From: Pseudoxanthomonas sp. PXM01
Lineage (GTDB): Bacteria; Pseudomonadota; Gammaproteobacteria; Xanthomonadales; Xanthomonadaceae
NCBI RefSeq assembly: GCF_014851815.1
Contig: NZ_JACVAJ010000002.1
Coordinates: forward strand, 744,001-808,000
DNA: 64,000 nt
Direction of reading: 5' to 3'
Shown here: positions 17,912-26,748 of the stretch, piece by piece
Numbering within the stretch: the first letter of the stretch is position 1
Layout: each line of letters begins with the position of its first letter
Notes under the pieces: model-generated
Seen by the model: only the letters and a program-made list of their open reading frames with translations
Told to the model about the DNA's origin: nothing
Databases searched by the model: none
Translations under genes and position numbers: made by a program

Positions 17912-18904
17912 TCAGCTGCGCTTCCTAAGTACTACAAGCACCACGTCCGGAAGTGTCTTCCCGTTGTGCTTTTCGCGCCGTGCCTGTCGACGAACTTCAG
18001 AAACAAGCCGGCTCGGGTTAGCCAAAAGATGGCGCAGCAGGCTCACCGCTTTCGCAGCGGGACTCCACGAAGCCGAGGACGGGCTGGTCTGCAACACCAG
18101 ACTCCTGAGCGTTCGCGCGAAAACCGATGATGCGTCCGGAAAAACCATACTCACATGCATATCCAGCCGATGTGCCAGTGCCTGAAGCGACTTCACCGAC
18201 CATCTCGTCAGGTGATGGGGCGGCATATTGAATGGATCGGGCCAGGCGTGCTCGTAACTCATCGGAGTGATGGGCACTGAGAACATGATAAGCCCGCGCT
18301 CGCTAAGGCAGTCACGAGCACGCTCGAGCATCCCGACGGGATCGTCAACATGTTCGACGACATGCCAGAAGGTCACGGCGTCGAGGCTGACTCCATCCAA
18401 GCCAAACGACGAGAGGTCACCATGCCGCACATTCAGGCCACGCGCTACCGAGGCCGCCACGACATCAGGATTCTGGTCTATGCCGTGCGCGATGACGCCG
18501 GGGATCGTTGATATTGCTTCGAGGAATCGACCCTCGCCACTTCCGGCATCGAGCACCACGGCGCTCCGACCGGAAGATGTTTCTTCCAGAATCCTTGCAG
18601 CCTCATCCCACTCCCAACGATGTTTCGGGTACGGAAACTTTGCGGTCGTCAACCACACGTAGAACTCTTCGCCAGGATTCCGCATGGGGTTGGCGAACTC
18701 CAGGCCGCATCCTTCACACTTTGCAATACTCTGCACCAGGGCCGTTGAAGGCAGATATTCGATGCCTAGTGCATTCGCCATGGCCCTGAGCGAGCGCCCC
18801 GAGAGCGGGTGATCGAAAGCATAAGCCGCTGCGGAGCAAACCGGACAGGCGAGAGGATGCCCGTGTCCGGCCGATTTCGACTCACTCTCTTGCTGTGCAT
18901 CCAT
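17912..18904 (-). CDS. Class I SAM methyltransferase with N-terminal zinc ribbon
   Basis: The protein has 330 residues. A putative zinc knuckle is made by CPVC (20-23) and CEGC (63-66). The Rossmann methyltransferase domain follows with motif I VVLDAGSGEGRFLEA (about 116-130) and WHVVEHVDDP, the Methyltransf_23 pattern. Proteins with this layout occur in O-antigen and capsule clusters and often methylate a sugar or a terminal phosphate group. The DNA here is visibly less GC-rich than in housekeeping genes of the window, suggesting transfer. Substrate not deducible. Confidence 0.82.
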   Translation of the reverse strand: MDAQQESESKSAGHGHPLACPVCSAAAYAFDHPLSGRSLRAMANALGIEYLPSTALVQSIAKCEGCGLEFANPMRNPGEEFYVWLTTAKFPYPKHRWEWDEAARILEETSSGRSAVVLDAGSGEGRFLEAISTIPGVIAHGIDQNPDVVAASVARGLNVRHGDLSSFGLDGVSLDAVTFWHVVEHVDDPVGMLERARDCLSERGLIMFSVPITPMSYEHAWPDPFNMPPHHLTRWSVKSLQALAHRLDMHVSMVFPDASSVFARTLRSLVLQTSPSSASWSPAAKAVSLLRHLLANPSRLVSEVRRQARREKHNGKTLPDVVLVVLRKRS

Positions 18905-19056
18905 GGATCACATCGCCTCAGTCAGACCTCAACGTCAACCTATCGCGGACCCGCCCTGGGCCTCGCTACGGAAGCGTCGCTCCCATCTACGCCACATTGC
19001 ACAGAATCGATCCCGACTACGTGCAACGCGGCAACTCAACGCCCTTCTACGCCGAA

Positions 19057-19779
19057 CTATGGCTTGATGAACTGGCGGCCCGTGTAATCAATTCGATGCA
19101 GCAGTGCCGGAATCCCCTTGGCCATGAGGTACTCGTCCGTGGCCTTCCTCGCGCCTTGCCAATGCCCGTAGTCGTCGACCACCACTACGCCACGCATTGA
19201 AACCCTCGGATAGAGATGCTCGAACTCGTGCAGAGTCGACTCGTACCAGTCGGTATCCAGTCGCAGGTAAGCGATGCATTCTGGAGCTTCGGCGGGAATC
19301 GTTTCCTCTACGACCCCTTGGCTAAACCTGCAAGACTCCATTGGATAGCCCGTAGAAGCCATATTGCGACGAACCTCATCCACTCCTGCTTCGCACCAGC
19401 GCTGCCCAACCTTCTTCTTTGAATACTCCTGAAAAACGGAAGCCGCTTTCTCGCCATGCAAGTCCAGATCGTCCGCTCCGGGTTCTGTCATTCCGGAAAA
19501 CGTATCGAACAGTACAAGCTCGCGTTGCTCGCCAAGTCTCAGCAGGGTCAGCGCAGCGGCCATCATCTGCCCTCCTCGCCACACGCCACACTCAACGATG
19601 GCGCCCGGAATCGAGTGCTTGACCACGTACTCGACGGCCGAAATCGTAGACAGCGTACTTTCAGCCCCCACCATCGTGAACGGCGAAACCCGCTCGAGGA
19701 TTTCACGATGCCATGCAGGAAGGTCCAGAAACTGGCGGTTCCTGTTGAACTCCCGAAAAGCCCGCAAGAATCTCCTCAT
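19057..19779 (-). CDS. TylF/MycF-family sugar O-methyltransferase
   Basis: The protein has 240 residues. It shows the TylF pattern: IPGAIVECGVWRGG (SAM loop), LVLFDTFSGMTEP, the acidic metal-binding motif LRLDTDWYEST and GVVVVDDYGHWQG. Family enzymes are metal-dependent and methylate deoxysugar hydroxyls, originally on macrolide antibiotics, and homologues occur in surface glycan loci. It lies in the low-GC middle of the operon, 152 nt after the zinc-ribbon methyltransferase region and 78 nt from the flippase. A methylated sugar in the final glycan is the likely outcome. Confidence 0.87.
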   Translation of the reverse strand: MRRFLRAFREFNRNRQFLDLPAWHREILERVSPFTMVGAESTLSTISAVEYVVKHSIPGAIVECGVWRGGQMMAAALTLLRLGEQRELVLFDTFSGMTEPGADDLDLHGEKAASVFQEYSKKKVGQRWCEAGVDEVRRNMASTGYPMESCRFSQGVVEETIPAEAPECIAYLRLDTDWYESTLHEFEHLYPRVSMRGVVVVDDYGHWQGARKATDEYLMAKGIPALLHRIDYTGRQFIKP

Positions 19780-19857
19780 GAACCTTCTCCAGAAAAGTCA
19801 TTCAATCAACCGTGTGGCCATGCGCTTCTCTACAACCTGGCAGTACCAGCCCGACCC

Positions 19858-21102
19858 TCAAACACCAGGCGAACTTGCTTTATGGCCAGTGGAAACCCAC
19901 GCCACCATCACTACACTCAAACAAGCCATCCACCATTCCGCCCACAGCAGAGCCTTCAATGCTCCTGCCAAACCCAGATGAGGCACCCACCAGCCCATGA
20001 GCGCAACCATCATCACCAAGCCGGATAGCTCTACGGTTATGCGCACGCGCTTACGTCCGTAGCCAAGCAACATATTGCCCAACAGCATTCTCAGGCAGTA
20101 CGCGGGAACCCACCAGGCGACGAGCGCAGCAAGCGGTACCAGACCGGCAAAGCCGTCACCCAGCAAGAGAGTGATCAGCGCCATCGCCAGACCGACAAGC
20201 CAGCCGGCCACAGCGCCATATGCCAGAACAACAGCAATCAGCAGCAGGACGTGGTGTGGCGACAGTGGCCGATCGCCTCCCGCCCTGAACAAACGCGGCA
20301 TGATCGTGGTCGTCAACGCCTCCACAGGCAAGGCCGCCACCGACGCCAGCCGGTAGCCTGCCGTGTACTCCCCGGCTACCGCACCGCCTCCGGCGTACAT
20401 GACCGCCGTCTTGTCCAGCGATGTCAGCGCCAGCCCGCTCGCCCATATCGAGGCAAAACCCAACCCCGACCTGAGTTCCACCGCGCCTGCCGTTCGCGAC
20501 GTCCGCGGAAGATCCAGTTGCATGTGCGCTCGACGCCAGATCCATGAAATGGCAAGCAACGTCGCTACAACATGCAGCACCACGTACTCATTGAGGTCGC
20601 CGGCAGGCCAAATGAAGAGATAGATTCCCGCTGCTACGACACGGGCAAGAGAGAGCACGACAGGTACAGCCGCGGATTCGCCCATACGCCCCAAGGACGC
20701 ATACGTGAACGCAACCTGCGCACAGAGTGGAGCCAGCACGACTTCGGCGATACCGATCGACACGACGACAAGGACTGTCGTATCAACGCCCATGGACAAG
20801 GCAAGTGCGAGGTAGAGTGCCAGCAGCAACGGAGCACTCCACGCCAGGCAAGAACGAACCAGCACCCAGTGGCGCGCAAGTGCCGAGTGGTCGCGCGCGA
20901 CATTCTCGTAGAGCCGCAGGCCCATCCCGAGTGCCGCGAAGCCGCCGAGCGCCAATCCCAAACCGGCCAGACCCGAGAACGTACCGTATCCCTGCGGACC
21001 GAGCGCGCGCGCGAGCAACAGTACCCATGCCAATTGCAGCGCAAGTCTCGCTGCATTCCAGACGAGCACGACCGAGACGCTCTTCGCCAGCGTCTGGATC
21101 AT
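19858..21102 (-). CDS. Wzx-like polysaccharide flippase (MOP superfamily)
   Basis: The protein has 414 residues and is almost wholly hydrophobic, with about 12 predicted helices. It begins MIQTLAKSVSVVLVWNAARLALQLAWVL-, the typical MOP/Wzx opening, followed by ALGPQGYGTFSGLAG. Such proteins flip undecaprenyl-linked glycans to the periplasm. The ATG at 21102 follows the GT4 stop by 22 nt; upstream codons in frame overlap that gene and look non-coding. No Wzy polymerase or Wzz is recognisable nearby, so a short glycan rather than a long polymer is suggested. Confidence 0.83.
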   Translation of the reverse strand: MIQTLAKSVSVVLVWNAARLALQLAWVLLLARALGPQGYGTFSGLAGLGLALGGFAALGMGLRLYENVARDHSALARHWVLVRSCLAWSAPLLLALYLALALSMGVDTTVLVVVSIGIAEVVLAPLCAQVAFTYASLGRMGESAAVPVVLSLARVVAAGIYLFIWPAGDLNEYVVLHVVATLLAISWIWRRAHMQLDLPRTSRTAGAVELRSGLGFASIWASGLALTSLDKTAVMYAGGGAVAGEYTAGYRLASVAALPVEALTTTIMPRLFRAGGDRPLSPHHVLLLIAVVLAYGAVAGWLVGLAMALITLLLGDGFAGLVPLAALVAWWVPAYCLRMLLGNMLLGYGRKRVRITVELSGLVMMVALMGWWVPHLGLAGALKALLWAEWWMACLSVVMVAWVSTGHKASSPGV

Positions 21103-21124
21103 AAGTCTGGCCCGCAGGTCGCGC

Positions 21125-22342
21125 TCACGGGTGCCCCATCGCACGCTCCAGGAGCGTGCCGTACGCAGCGGCACGCGACTCCCAATCGAATCCGGCAATA
21201 TCCTGCAGCCTCGGCGACTCGTCCGCCTCGAGCGCCCGCAGAACGGACTCCGACAACGATAGAGCGTCTCCTGGCTCGGCCCCATGTACCGCGGCGCAGA
21301 ACGCCGTCAATGCACGGGTCGCGGGCAAACGGGACACCACGACCGGACAACCGCAACCAAGAGCCTCGATGAGCACTAGCCCCAGTCCGTCCTGATCCCC
21401 CGACTTGGCCGCGACGAAGGGAGCGACAAACAGGGCCGCCCGTCGATACAGCGCGGGCAGTTCGTCCTGGCTCACCGCCCCAACGAACTCCACGATGTCC
21501 GTCAAACCGAGCACTTGCGCTTGCGCTCGCCTCGCATCCAGCTCGGGACCGAACCCGGCGACCGTCAACGTTACGTCCGGACGGACAGACCTGATCAGAG
21601 GCATCGCTTCCAACAAGTGGCGCAAGCCCTTCTTTTCCACTAGCCGACCCACGAACAGGAGTTGCGACCGCGATCTGGTGACGCTCGTATCCGGGCGATA
21701 GCGCTGTTTCAGATCCACGCCCATCGGCTCCACCGCAACACCCTTCACATCCAGGCCCAACGCCCCCATTTCGTCCCGCATGCCTTCGCTGACAACGGTG
21801 GTACCGGCGGCGCGACGCGCGACAAACCGCTTGATCGAGGGTAGTGGCCAGGACCGCATTGCGAACAGATCCGCGCCGTGCGACGTCACGACAAAAGGCG
21901 GCTTTCGTCCGCCGATCAAGGTAAGCATCGCCGCGATGAAGCCCTGCGGGATCAACCAGTGCGCGTGCACCACATCGATCTTCCTTCGCCTCAGCAGGCG
22001 AAAGAAGCTCCACGCCATGGAGAGCAGAAAGCCGGGGACCAGCAACAGCTTCCACGGGCTGCCGCGCAGGTTGGCGACAATGCCCCCATCATTGACCAGC
22101 GTTTCCAGCGCCTCAGGCGCATAGCGGTAACGGATGACCTCGACGCCATCGAGGACTTCCCGGGGAAGCGCGCCGGGCGCGTGCGGTCCGAGCACCACGA
22201 CCTGGAAGCGGTCCGTGAGCCGCCTGGACAGTTCGTGCACGAATCCCGGCTCCGGGTCGCCTCGCCACCGCGGATAGGTCGACGTCATCACCAGCAGCGT
22301 CGGCAGCACCTCGCCTCCCGCCATCGGCGAATGCCTACTCAT
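21125..22342 (-). CDS. Glycosyltransferase family 4
   Basis: The protein has 405 residues with a GT-B fold. The N-terminal half has TSTYPRWRGDPEPGFVHELSR and VVHAHWLIPQGFIA. The C-terminal half has LLFVGRLVEKKGLRHLLEAM and a donor loop GLGLVLIEALGCGCPVVVS. The nearest themes are exopolysaccharide mannosyl- or glucosyltransferases. The start codon overlaps the end of the GT2 gene by 8 nt, so the two are translated together. Confidence 0.88.
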   Translation of the reverse strand: MSRHSPMAGGEVLPTLLVMTSTYPRWRGDPEPGFVHELSRRLTDRFQVVVLGPHAPGALPREVLDGVEVIRYRYAPEALETLVNDGGIVANLRGSPWKLLLVPGFLLSMAWSFFRLLRRRKIDVVHAHWLIPQGFIAAMLTLIGGRKPPFVVTSHGADLFAMRSWPLPSIKRFVARRAAGTTVVSEGMRDEMGALGLDVKGVAVEPMGVDLKQRYRPDTSVTRSRSQLLFVGRLVEKKGLRHLLEAMPLIRSVRPDVTLTVAGFGPELDARRAQAQVLGLTDIVEFVGAVSQDELPALYRRAALFVAPFVAAKSGDQDGLGLVLIEALGCGCPVVVSRLPATRALTAFCAAVHGAEPGDALSLSESVLRALEADESPRLQDIAGFDWESRAAAYGTLLERAMGHP

Positions 22343-23186
22343 CCCGCCGATAGGTCAGCGACGTGATCTGCTCCGAGATCAGGCCGATCAGGAAAATGAT
22401 GACGGCCGCACTGAACAGCAGGACGCTCATGTTGGTGAAGCGCCCCTGCGTCAGGAACGTGAAAGCGTAGTAAGCGAGCGCCGTCAGGAAGAACACGCCT
22501 GCCGTCGGTGCGAACAGCTTGAGCGGCGAGTACAGGGTGGCGATCTTGAAAATGATCAGCAGGAAGCGGACACCATCGCGGAGCGGACGGATATGGCTCT
22601 TGCCGACACGCTTGGCCACCGGGATGGGCATGTAGGCCACCGCGTAGGCGCTGCGGAAGAACGCCATGGTGCTGGTGGTGGGATAACTGAAGCCATTGGG
22701 CAACAGGTGGATGAACTCGCGGAACCGCCCCGCCCGGACCACGCGGAACCCCGAGGTCAGGTCCTTGACCTCGAATCCCGTCATCCGGCTGGCGAGCCAG
22801 TTGTAGAAGGCATTCGCCGCACCCCGATGCACGCCGGCCTGGCCGGACCAGTCGCGCGCCCCCACCACCATGTCGTATCCCTCGTCCAGTTTCACGAGCA
22901 GGGCCGGGATGCAGGCGGGGTCGTGCTGGCCGTCCGCGTCCATGAAGACGAGGATGTCGCCTGCGGCCGCGCGGGCACCGCGCTTGATCGCGGCACCGTT
23001 GCCCATCGAGTACGGGGAGGAGAGGACGCGCGCACCCAGCGACGCCGCGACCTGTGCGGTGTCGTCGGTCGAGCCATCGTCGACCACGATGATCTCGGCG
23101 CCCGGCACCTGCGCCAGCAGTGCCGGCAACGTGCGGCGCAACCCTTCTGCCTCGTTCTTGGCAGGCAGAATGACGGAAATGGTCAT
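22335..23186 (-). CDS. GT2 polyprenyl-phosphate sugar transferase (DPM1/ArnC/GtrB-like), first gene of the glycan operon
   Basis: The protein has 283 residues. The GT-A domain has MTISVILPAKNEAEG, VVDDGST (35-41) and the DxD-type FMDADGQHD (81-89). Two hydrophobic helices lie at the C-terminus (about 215-275). This DPM1/GtrB layout makes a polyprenyl-phosphate sugar, the donor class used by GT-C enzymes such as the protein at 11751-13625, which gives a direct biochemical link between this operon and pilin glycosylation. The start at 23186 has the canonical N-terminus; the longer frame upstream looks non-coding. Confidence 0.87.
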   Translation of the reverse strand: MTISVILPAKNEAEGLRRTLPALLAQVPGAEIIVVDDGSTDDTAQVAASLGARVLSSPYSMGNGAAIKRGARAAAGDILVFMDADGQHDPACIPALLVKLDEGYDMVVGARDWSGQAGVHRGAANAFYNWLASRMTGFEVKDLTSGFRVVRAGRFREFIHLLPNGFSYPTTSTMAFFRSAYAVAYMPIPVAKRVGKSHIRPLRDGVRFLLIIFKIATLYSPLKLFAPTAGVFFLTALAYYAFTFLTQGRFTNMSVLLFSAAVIIFLIGLISEQITSLTYRRDE

Positions 23187-23567
23187 GTTCGTCCCCTTTA
23201 CGGCAAGCTTAGCCGGAAGCAGGGAGTGCGGGAATCCCGACGCATGCCCCCTTCGCGCGAGGAGGTGCGCGCGCATCGATGCGGGGGCGAAGCGTCTTCC
23301 GGTCAGCGTCCGGGAAGCACGCCCGGAAAGCGTCCGCCATCACGTTTCTGCCGCTGCGCCCCGGGACCGCGCGCTTCGGTCGCACGTTGATTGGCGCATT
23401 CCTTGCTTGGCTTGATCACCGCGTCATCCGGATGGCTGCGGTAGGCTGTCGCTGCATCGCCGTGTCCGTTACGGCTCCGACCATCGTCGGGATACCCGGC
23501 GCGCCGGGATGCAGTCGGGCGCTATATCCTTGTCATCGTTGATTCTGTCGTTTGGGAAGCCTCCACC
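23187..23567. other. Divergent regulatory gap between the glycan operon and pilB
   Basis: These 381 nt hold no convincing gene. They must contain the promoter of the leftward glycan operon (no strong sigma-70 match seen) and hold the rightward sigma-54 promoter at 23392-23408. This is the right-hand border of the glycan island. Confidence 0.5.
23392..23408 (+). promoter_or_regulatory. Sigma-54 promoter upstream of pilB
   Basis: TTGGCGCATTCCTTGCTT (23391-23408) has GG at 23393-23394 and GC at 23405-23406 with 10 nt between, a perfect TTGC -12 box and TGGCGC in place of TGGCAC. It lies about 160 nt ahead of the pilB ATG, so the leader would be roughly 150 nt. Confidence 0.7.
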
Positions 23568-25301
23568 ATGAATGCAGTCGCCGCCCCCAATCTCGTAGGT
23601 ATCACCGGCCTGGCCCGTCGGCTGGTGCAGGATGGCGCACTGGACGAGACCGCCGCCCGCACCGCGATGGCCAACGCCACCGAGGCCAAGATGCCGTTGC
23701 CGCAGTGGATCGCGGAGAAGCGCCTGGTCACCGCTCCCCAGCTGGCGGCCGCCAACGCGATGGAATTCGGCATGTCCCTGCTGGACGCCTCCGCGTTCGA
23801 CCCGGCCCACAATGCGATCAAGCTGGTCAGCGAGGAGCTGGTGCAGAAGCACCAGGTGCTGCCGCTGTTCAAGCGCGGCGGCAAGCTGTTCGTCGGTGTG
23901 GCCGACCCCACCCGCAGCCACTCGGCGCTGGACGAGATCAAGTTCCACACCAACCTGATCGTCGAGCCGATCCTGGTCGACGAGGACCAGTTGCGGCGCA
24001 CGCTGGACCAGTGGCAGAGCGCCGCGGCCAGCCTCAGCGGCGGCTTCGGCGACGATGAGGACGGGCTGGAGAACCTGGATGTGGATGCCGGCGACGAGGA
24101 CGGCGCCAGCGACAATGCCGTGGACGCCAAGGGCGACGACACGCCGGTGGTGAAGTTCGTCAACAAGGTGCTGGTGGATGCGATCAAGCGCGGCGCCTCG
24201 GACATCCACTTCGAGCCCTACGAAACCGACTACCGCGTCCGCCTGCGCATCGACGGCATCCTCAAGCAGGTGGCCAAGGCGCCGACCAAGCTGAAGGACC
24301 GCATCGCCGCGCGCATCAAGGTGATGGCGCAGCTGGACATCGCCGAAAAGCGCGTCCCCCAGGACGGCCGCATCAAGCTGAACCTGTCGAAGACCAAGCA
24401 GATCGACTTCCGCGTCAGCTCGCTGCCGACGCTGTTCGGCGAGAAGATCGTGCTGCGTATCCTGGACGGCAGTGCGGCCAAACTGGGCATCGACAAGCTG
24501 GGCTACGAGCCCGACCAGCAGAAGCTGTTCGAGGAGGCCATCCACAAGCCCTACGGCATGGTGCTGGTGACCGGACCGACCGGCTCGGGCAAGACGGTCA
24601 GCCTGTACACGGCGCTGGGCATCCTGAACGACGAGACCCGCAACATCTCCACCGCGGAAGACCCGGTGGAAATCCGCCTGCCGGGCGTGAACCAGGTGCA
24701 GCAGAACAACCGTCGCGGCATGACCTTCGCCGCCGCGCTGCGCAGCTTCCTGCGCCAGGATCCCGACATCATCATGGTCGGCGAAATCCGCGACCTGGAA
24801 ACCGCCGAGATCGCCATCAAGGCGGCACAGACCGGCCACATGGTGCTGTCCACGCTGCATACCAACGATGCGCCCCAGACCATCGCACGCCTGATGAACA
24901 TGGGCATCGCACCCTACAACATCACCAGTTCGGTGACGCTGGTCATCGCCCAGCGCCTGGCCCGCCGCCTGTGCAGCAAGTGCAAGCGGCCGATGGACAT
25001 TCCGCCCCACGCCCTCGTGGCCGAGGGCTTCAGTGAAGCCGAGGTGCAGGCCGGATTCACCATCTACGAGGCCGTCGGCTGCGACGAGTGCACCAGCGGC
25101 TACAAGGGCCGTACCGGCATCTACCAGGTGATGCCGATGAGCGAGGCGATCCAGGAAATCGTGCTGGAAGGCGGCAACGCCCTGCAGATCGCCGAGGTCG
25201 CCCAGAAGGCCGGCATCAACGACCTGCGCAAGTCGGCCCTGCTCAAGGTGCGCAACGGCGTCACCAGCCTGGCCGAGATCAATCGCGTCACCAAGGACTG
25301 A
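23568..25301 (+). CDS. pilB: Type IV pilus assembly ATPase PilB
   Basis: The protein has 577 residues. The N-terminal MshEN/GspE_N-like region (1-150) is followed by a linker very rich in Asp/Glu (160-192). The secretion ATPase core has Walker A GPTGSGKT (336-343), an Asp box (EDPVEIRLPGVNQVQ), Walker B (DPDIIMVGEIRD) and a His box. The zinc-binding cysteines are present (CSKC near 469 and CDEC near 508). PilB powers pilus extension at the inner membrane. A GGGAAG ribosome site precedes ATG 23568. It is separated from the pilins by the GT-C gene and glycan island. Confidence 0.96.
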   Translation: MNAVAAPNLVGITGLARRLVQDGALDETAARTAMANATEAKMPLPQWIAEKRLVTAPQLAAANAMEFGMSLLDASAFDPAHNAIKLVSEELVQKHQVLPLFKRGGKLFVGVADPTRSHSALDEIKFHTNLIVEPILVDEDQLRRTLDQWQSAAASLSGGFGDDEDGLENLDVDAGDEDGASDNAVDAKGDDTPVVKFVNKVLVDAIKRGASDIHFEPYETDYRVRLRIDGILKQVAKAPTKLKDRIAARIKVMAQLDIAEKRVPQDGRIKLNLSKTKQIDFRVSSLPTLFGEKIVLRILDGSAAKLGIDKLGYEPDQQKLFEEAIHKPYGMVLVTGPTGSGKTVSLYTALGILNDETRNISTAEDPVEIRLPGVNQVQQNNRRGMTFAAALRSFLRQDPDIIMVGEIRDLETAEIAIKAAQTGHMVLSTLHTNDAPQTIARLMNMGIAPYNITSSVTLVIAQRLARRLCSKCKRPMDIPPHALVAEGFSEAEVQAGFTIYEAVGCDECTSGYKGRTGIYQVMPMSEAIQEIVLEGGNALQIAEVAQKAGINDLRKSALLKVRNGVTSLAEINRVTKD

Positions 25302-25479
25302 GGGCGAACGACCCGAACGCCGGGCGAACCGCTGCCGCGGGCAGCTTTCGCCCGCTGCGGGTTGTTCATGTCACCGAAACCCGGCCGCCGTCACAGGCGC
25401 GGCGCTTCCATTGGGCCGATTACCGGCTACCATGCGGCATTGACAGTCCGGGTGGGGAAATCCGGACAGGGGACTACCG

Positions 25480-26745
25480 ATGGCCGTGACCCGTTCCGCC
25501 GCGAAGAAGACCGCAACCGCGCCCGTTCGCGAGAACCCGCTGAGCCTGTTCGTCTGGGAAGGCACCGACAAGCGCGGTGTCAAGATGAAGGGCGAGCAGA
25601 ACTCCAAGAACGCGAACTTCCTGCGTGCGGAGCTGCGCAAGCAGGGCATCACGCCCACCATCGTCAAGCCCAAGGGCAAGCCGCTGTTCGGCGCGGCCGG
25701 CAAGCCGGTGACGCCGAAGGACATCGCGTTCTTCAGTCGCCAGATGGCGACCATGATGAAGTCCGGCGTGCCGATCGTGTCGTCGCTCGAGATCATCGAG
25801 AGCGGCCAGAAGAACATCCGCATGAAGAAGATGGTCGAGCAGATCCGCTTCGACATCGAAGGCGGCTCCTCGCTGCACGAAGCCATCAGCAAGTTCCCGG
25901 TGCAGTTCGACGAGCTCTACCGCAACCTCGTCCGTGCGGGCGAGTCGGCCGGCGTGCTGGAGACCGTGCTGGAAACGGTCGCCAACTACAAGGAAAACAT
26001 CGAAGCCCTCAAGGGCAAGATCAAGAAGGCGCTGTTCTATCCGGCGGCGGTGATCGCGGTGGCCATCCTGGTCACCTCGGTGATCCTGATGTTCGTCATC
26101 CCGGAGTTCGAGAAGACCTTCGCCAGCTTCGGCACCGAACTGCCCGCCTTCACCCAGATGATCATGGGGGCGTCCCGTATCATGGTCAGCTGGTGGTGGC
26201 TCATCCTGATCGTGGTGGTGGGTACCATCTTCCTGACACTGTTCATGTTCAAGCGGTCCCCCGCCTTCCAGCATGCCGTCGACAAGATGGTCCTGAAGGT
26301 ACCGGTGATCGGCCAGATCATGCACAACTCCTCGGTCGCGCGTTTCGCGCGCACGACGGCGGTGACCTTCAAGGCCGGCGTGCCGCTGGTCGAGGCGCTG
26401 GACACCGTGGCAGGCGCCACCGGCAATACTGTGTACGAGAAGGCCGTGCATCGCATGCGCGACGACGTGTCGGTCGGTTATCCGCTGAACATGGCGATGA
26501 AGCAGACCCAGCTGTTCCCGCACATGGTGGTGCAGATGACCGCCATCGGCGAGGAAGCCGGCGCGCTGGACACCATGCTGTTCAAGGTGGCCGAGTACTT
26601 CGAGCAGGAGGTCAACAACGCGGTCGACGCGCTGTCGAGCCTGATCGAGCCCTTCATCATGGTGATCATCGGCGTGCTGGTCGGCGGCCTGGTCATCGGC
26701 ATGTACCTGCCCATCTTCAAGATCGCGGCGACGGTGGTCGGCTGA
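25480..26745 (+). CDS. pilC: Type IV pilus inner membrane platform protein PilC
   Basis: The protein has 421 residues with two GspF-type domains. The first (about 75-200) has FSRQMATMMKSGVPIVSSLE and the second (about 275-400) has FARTTAVTFKAGVPLVEALD. Each is followed by hydrophobic helices near 180-200, 235-255 and 388-415. PilC connects PilB to the growing pilus. AGGGGA precedes ATG 25480. The 178-nt gap after pilB holds an imperfect hairpin and a TTGACA at 25440-25445 without a good -10. Confidence 0.95.
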   Translation: MAVTRSAAKKTATAPVRENPLSLFVWEGTDKRGVKMKGEQNSKNANFLRAELRKQGITPTIVKPKGKPLFGAAGKPVTPKDIAFFSRQMATMMKSGVPIVSSLEIIESGQKNIRMKKMVEQIRFDIEGGSSLHEAISKFPVQFDELYRNLVRAGESAGVLETVLETVANYKENIEALKGKIKKALFYPAAVIAVAILVTSVILMFVIPEFEKTFASFGTELPAFTQMIMGASRIMVSWWWLILIVVVGTIFLTLFMFKRSPAFQHAVDKMVLKVPVIGQIMHNSSVARFARTTAVTFKAGVPLVEALDTVAGATGNTVYEKAVHRMRDDVSVGYPLNMAMKQTQLFPHMVVQMTAIGEEAGALDTMLFKVAEYFEQEVNNAVDALSSLIEPFIMVIIGVLVGGLVIGMYLPIFKIAATVVG

Positions 26746-26748
26746 TAC

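Noticed and set aside
17891..18130. Small plus-strand frame in the glycan operon
   Set aside because: Lies wholly antisense to the methyltransferase, with no ribosome site or similarity.
23469..25010. 513-codon minus-strand frame opposite pilB
   Set aside because: Antisense shadow; pilB carries every family motif.
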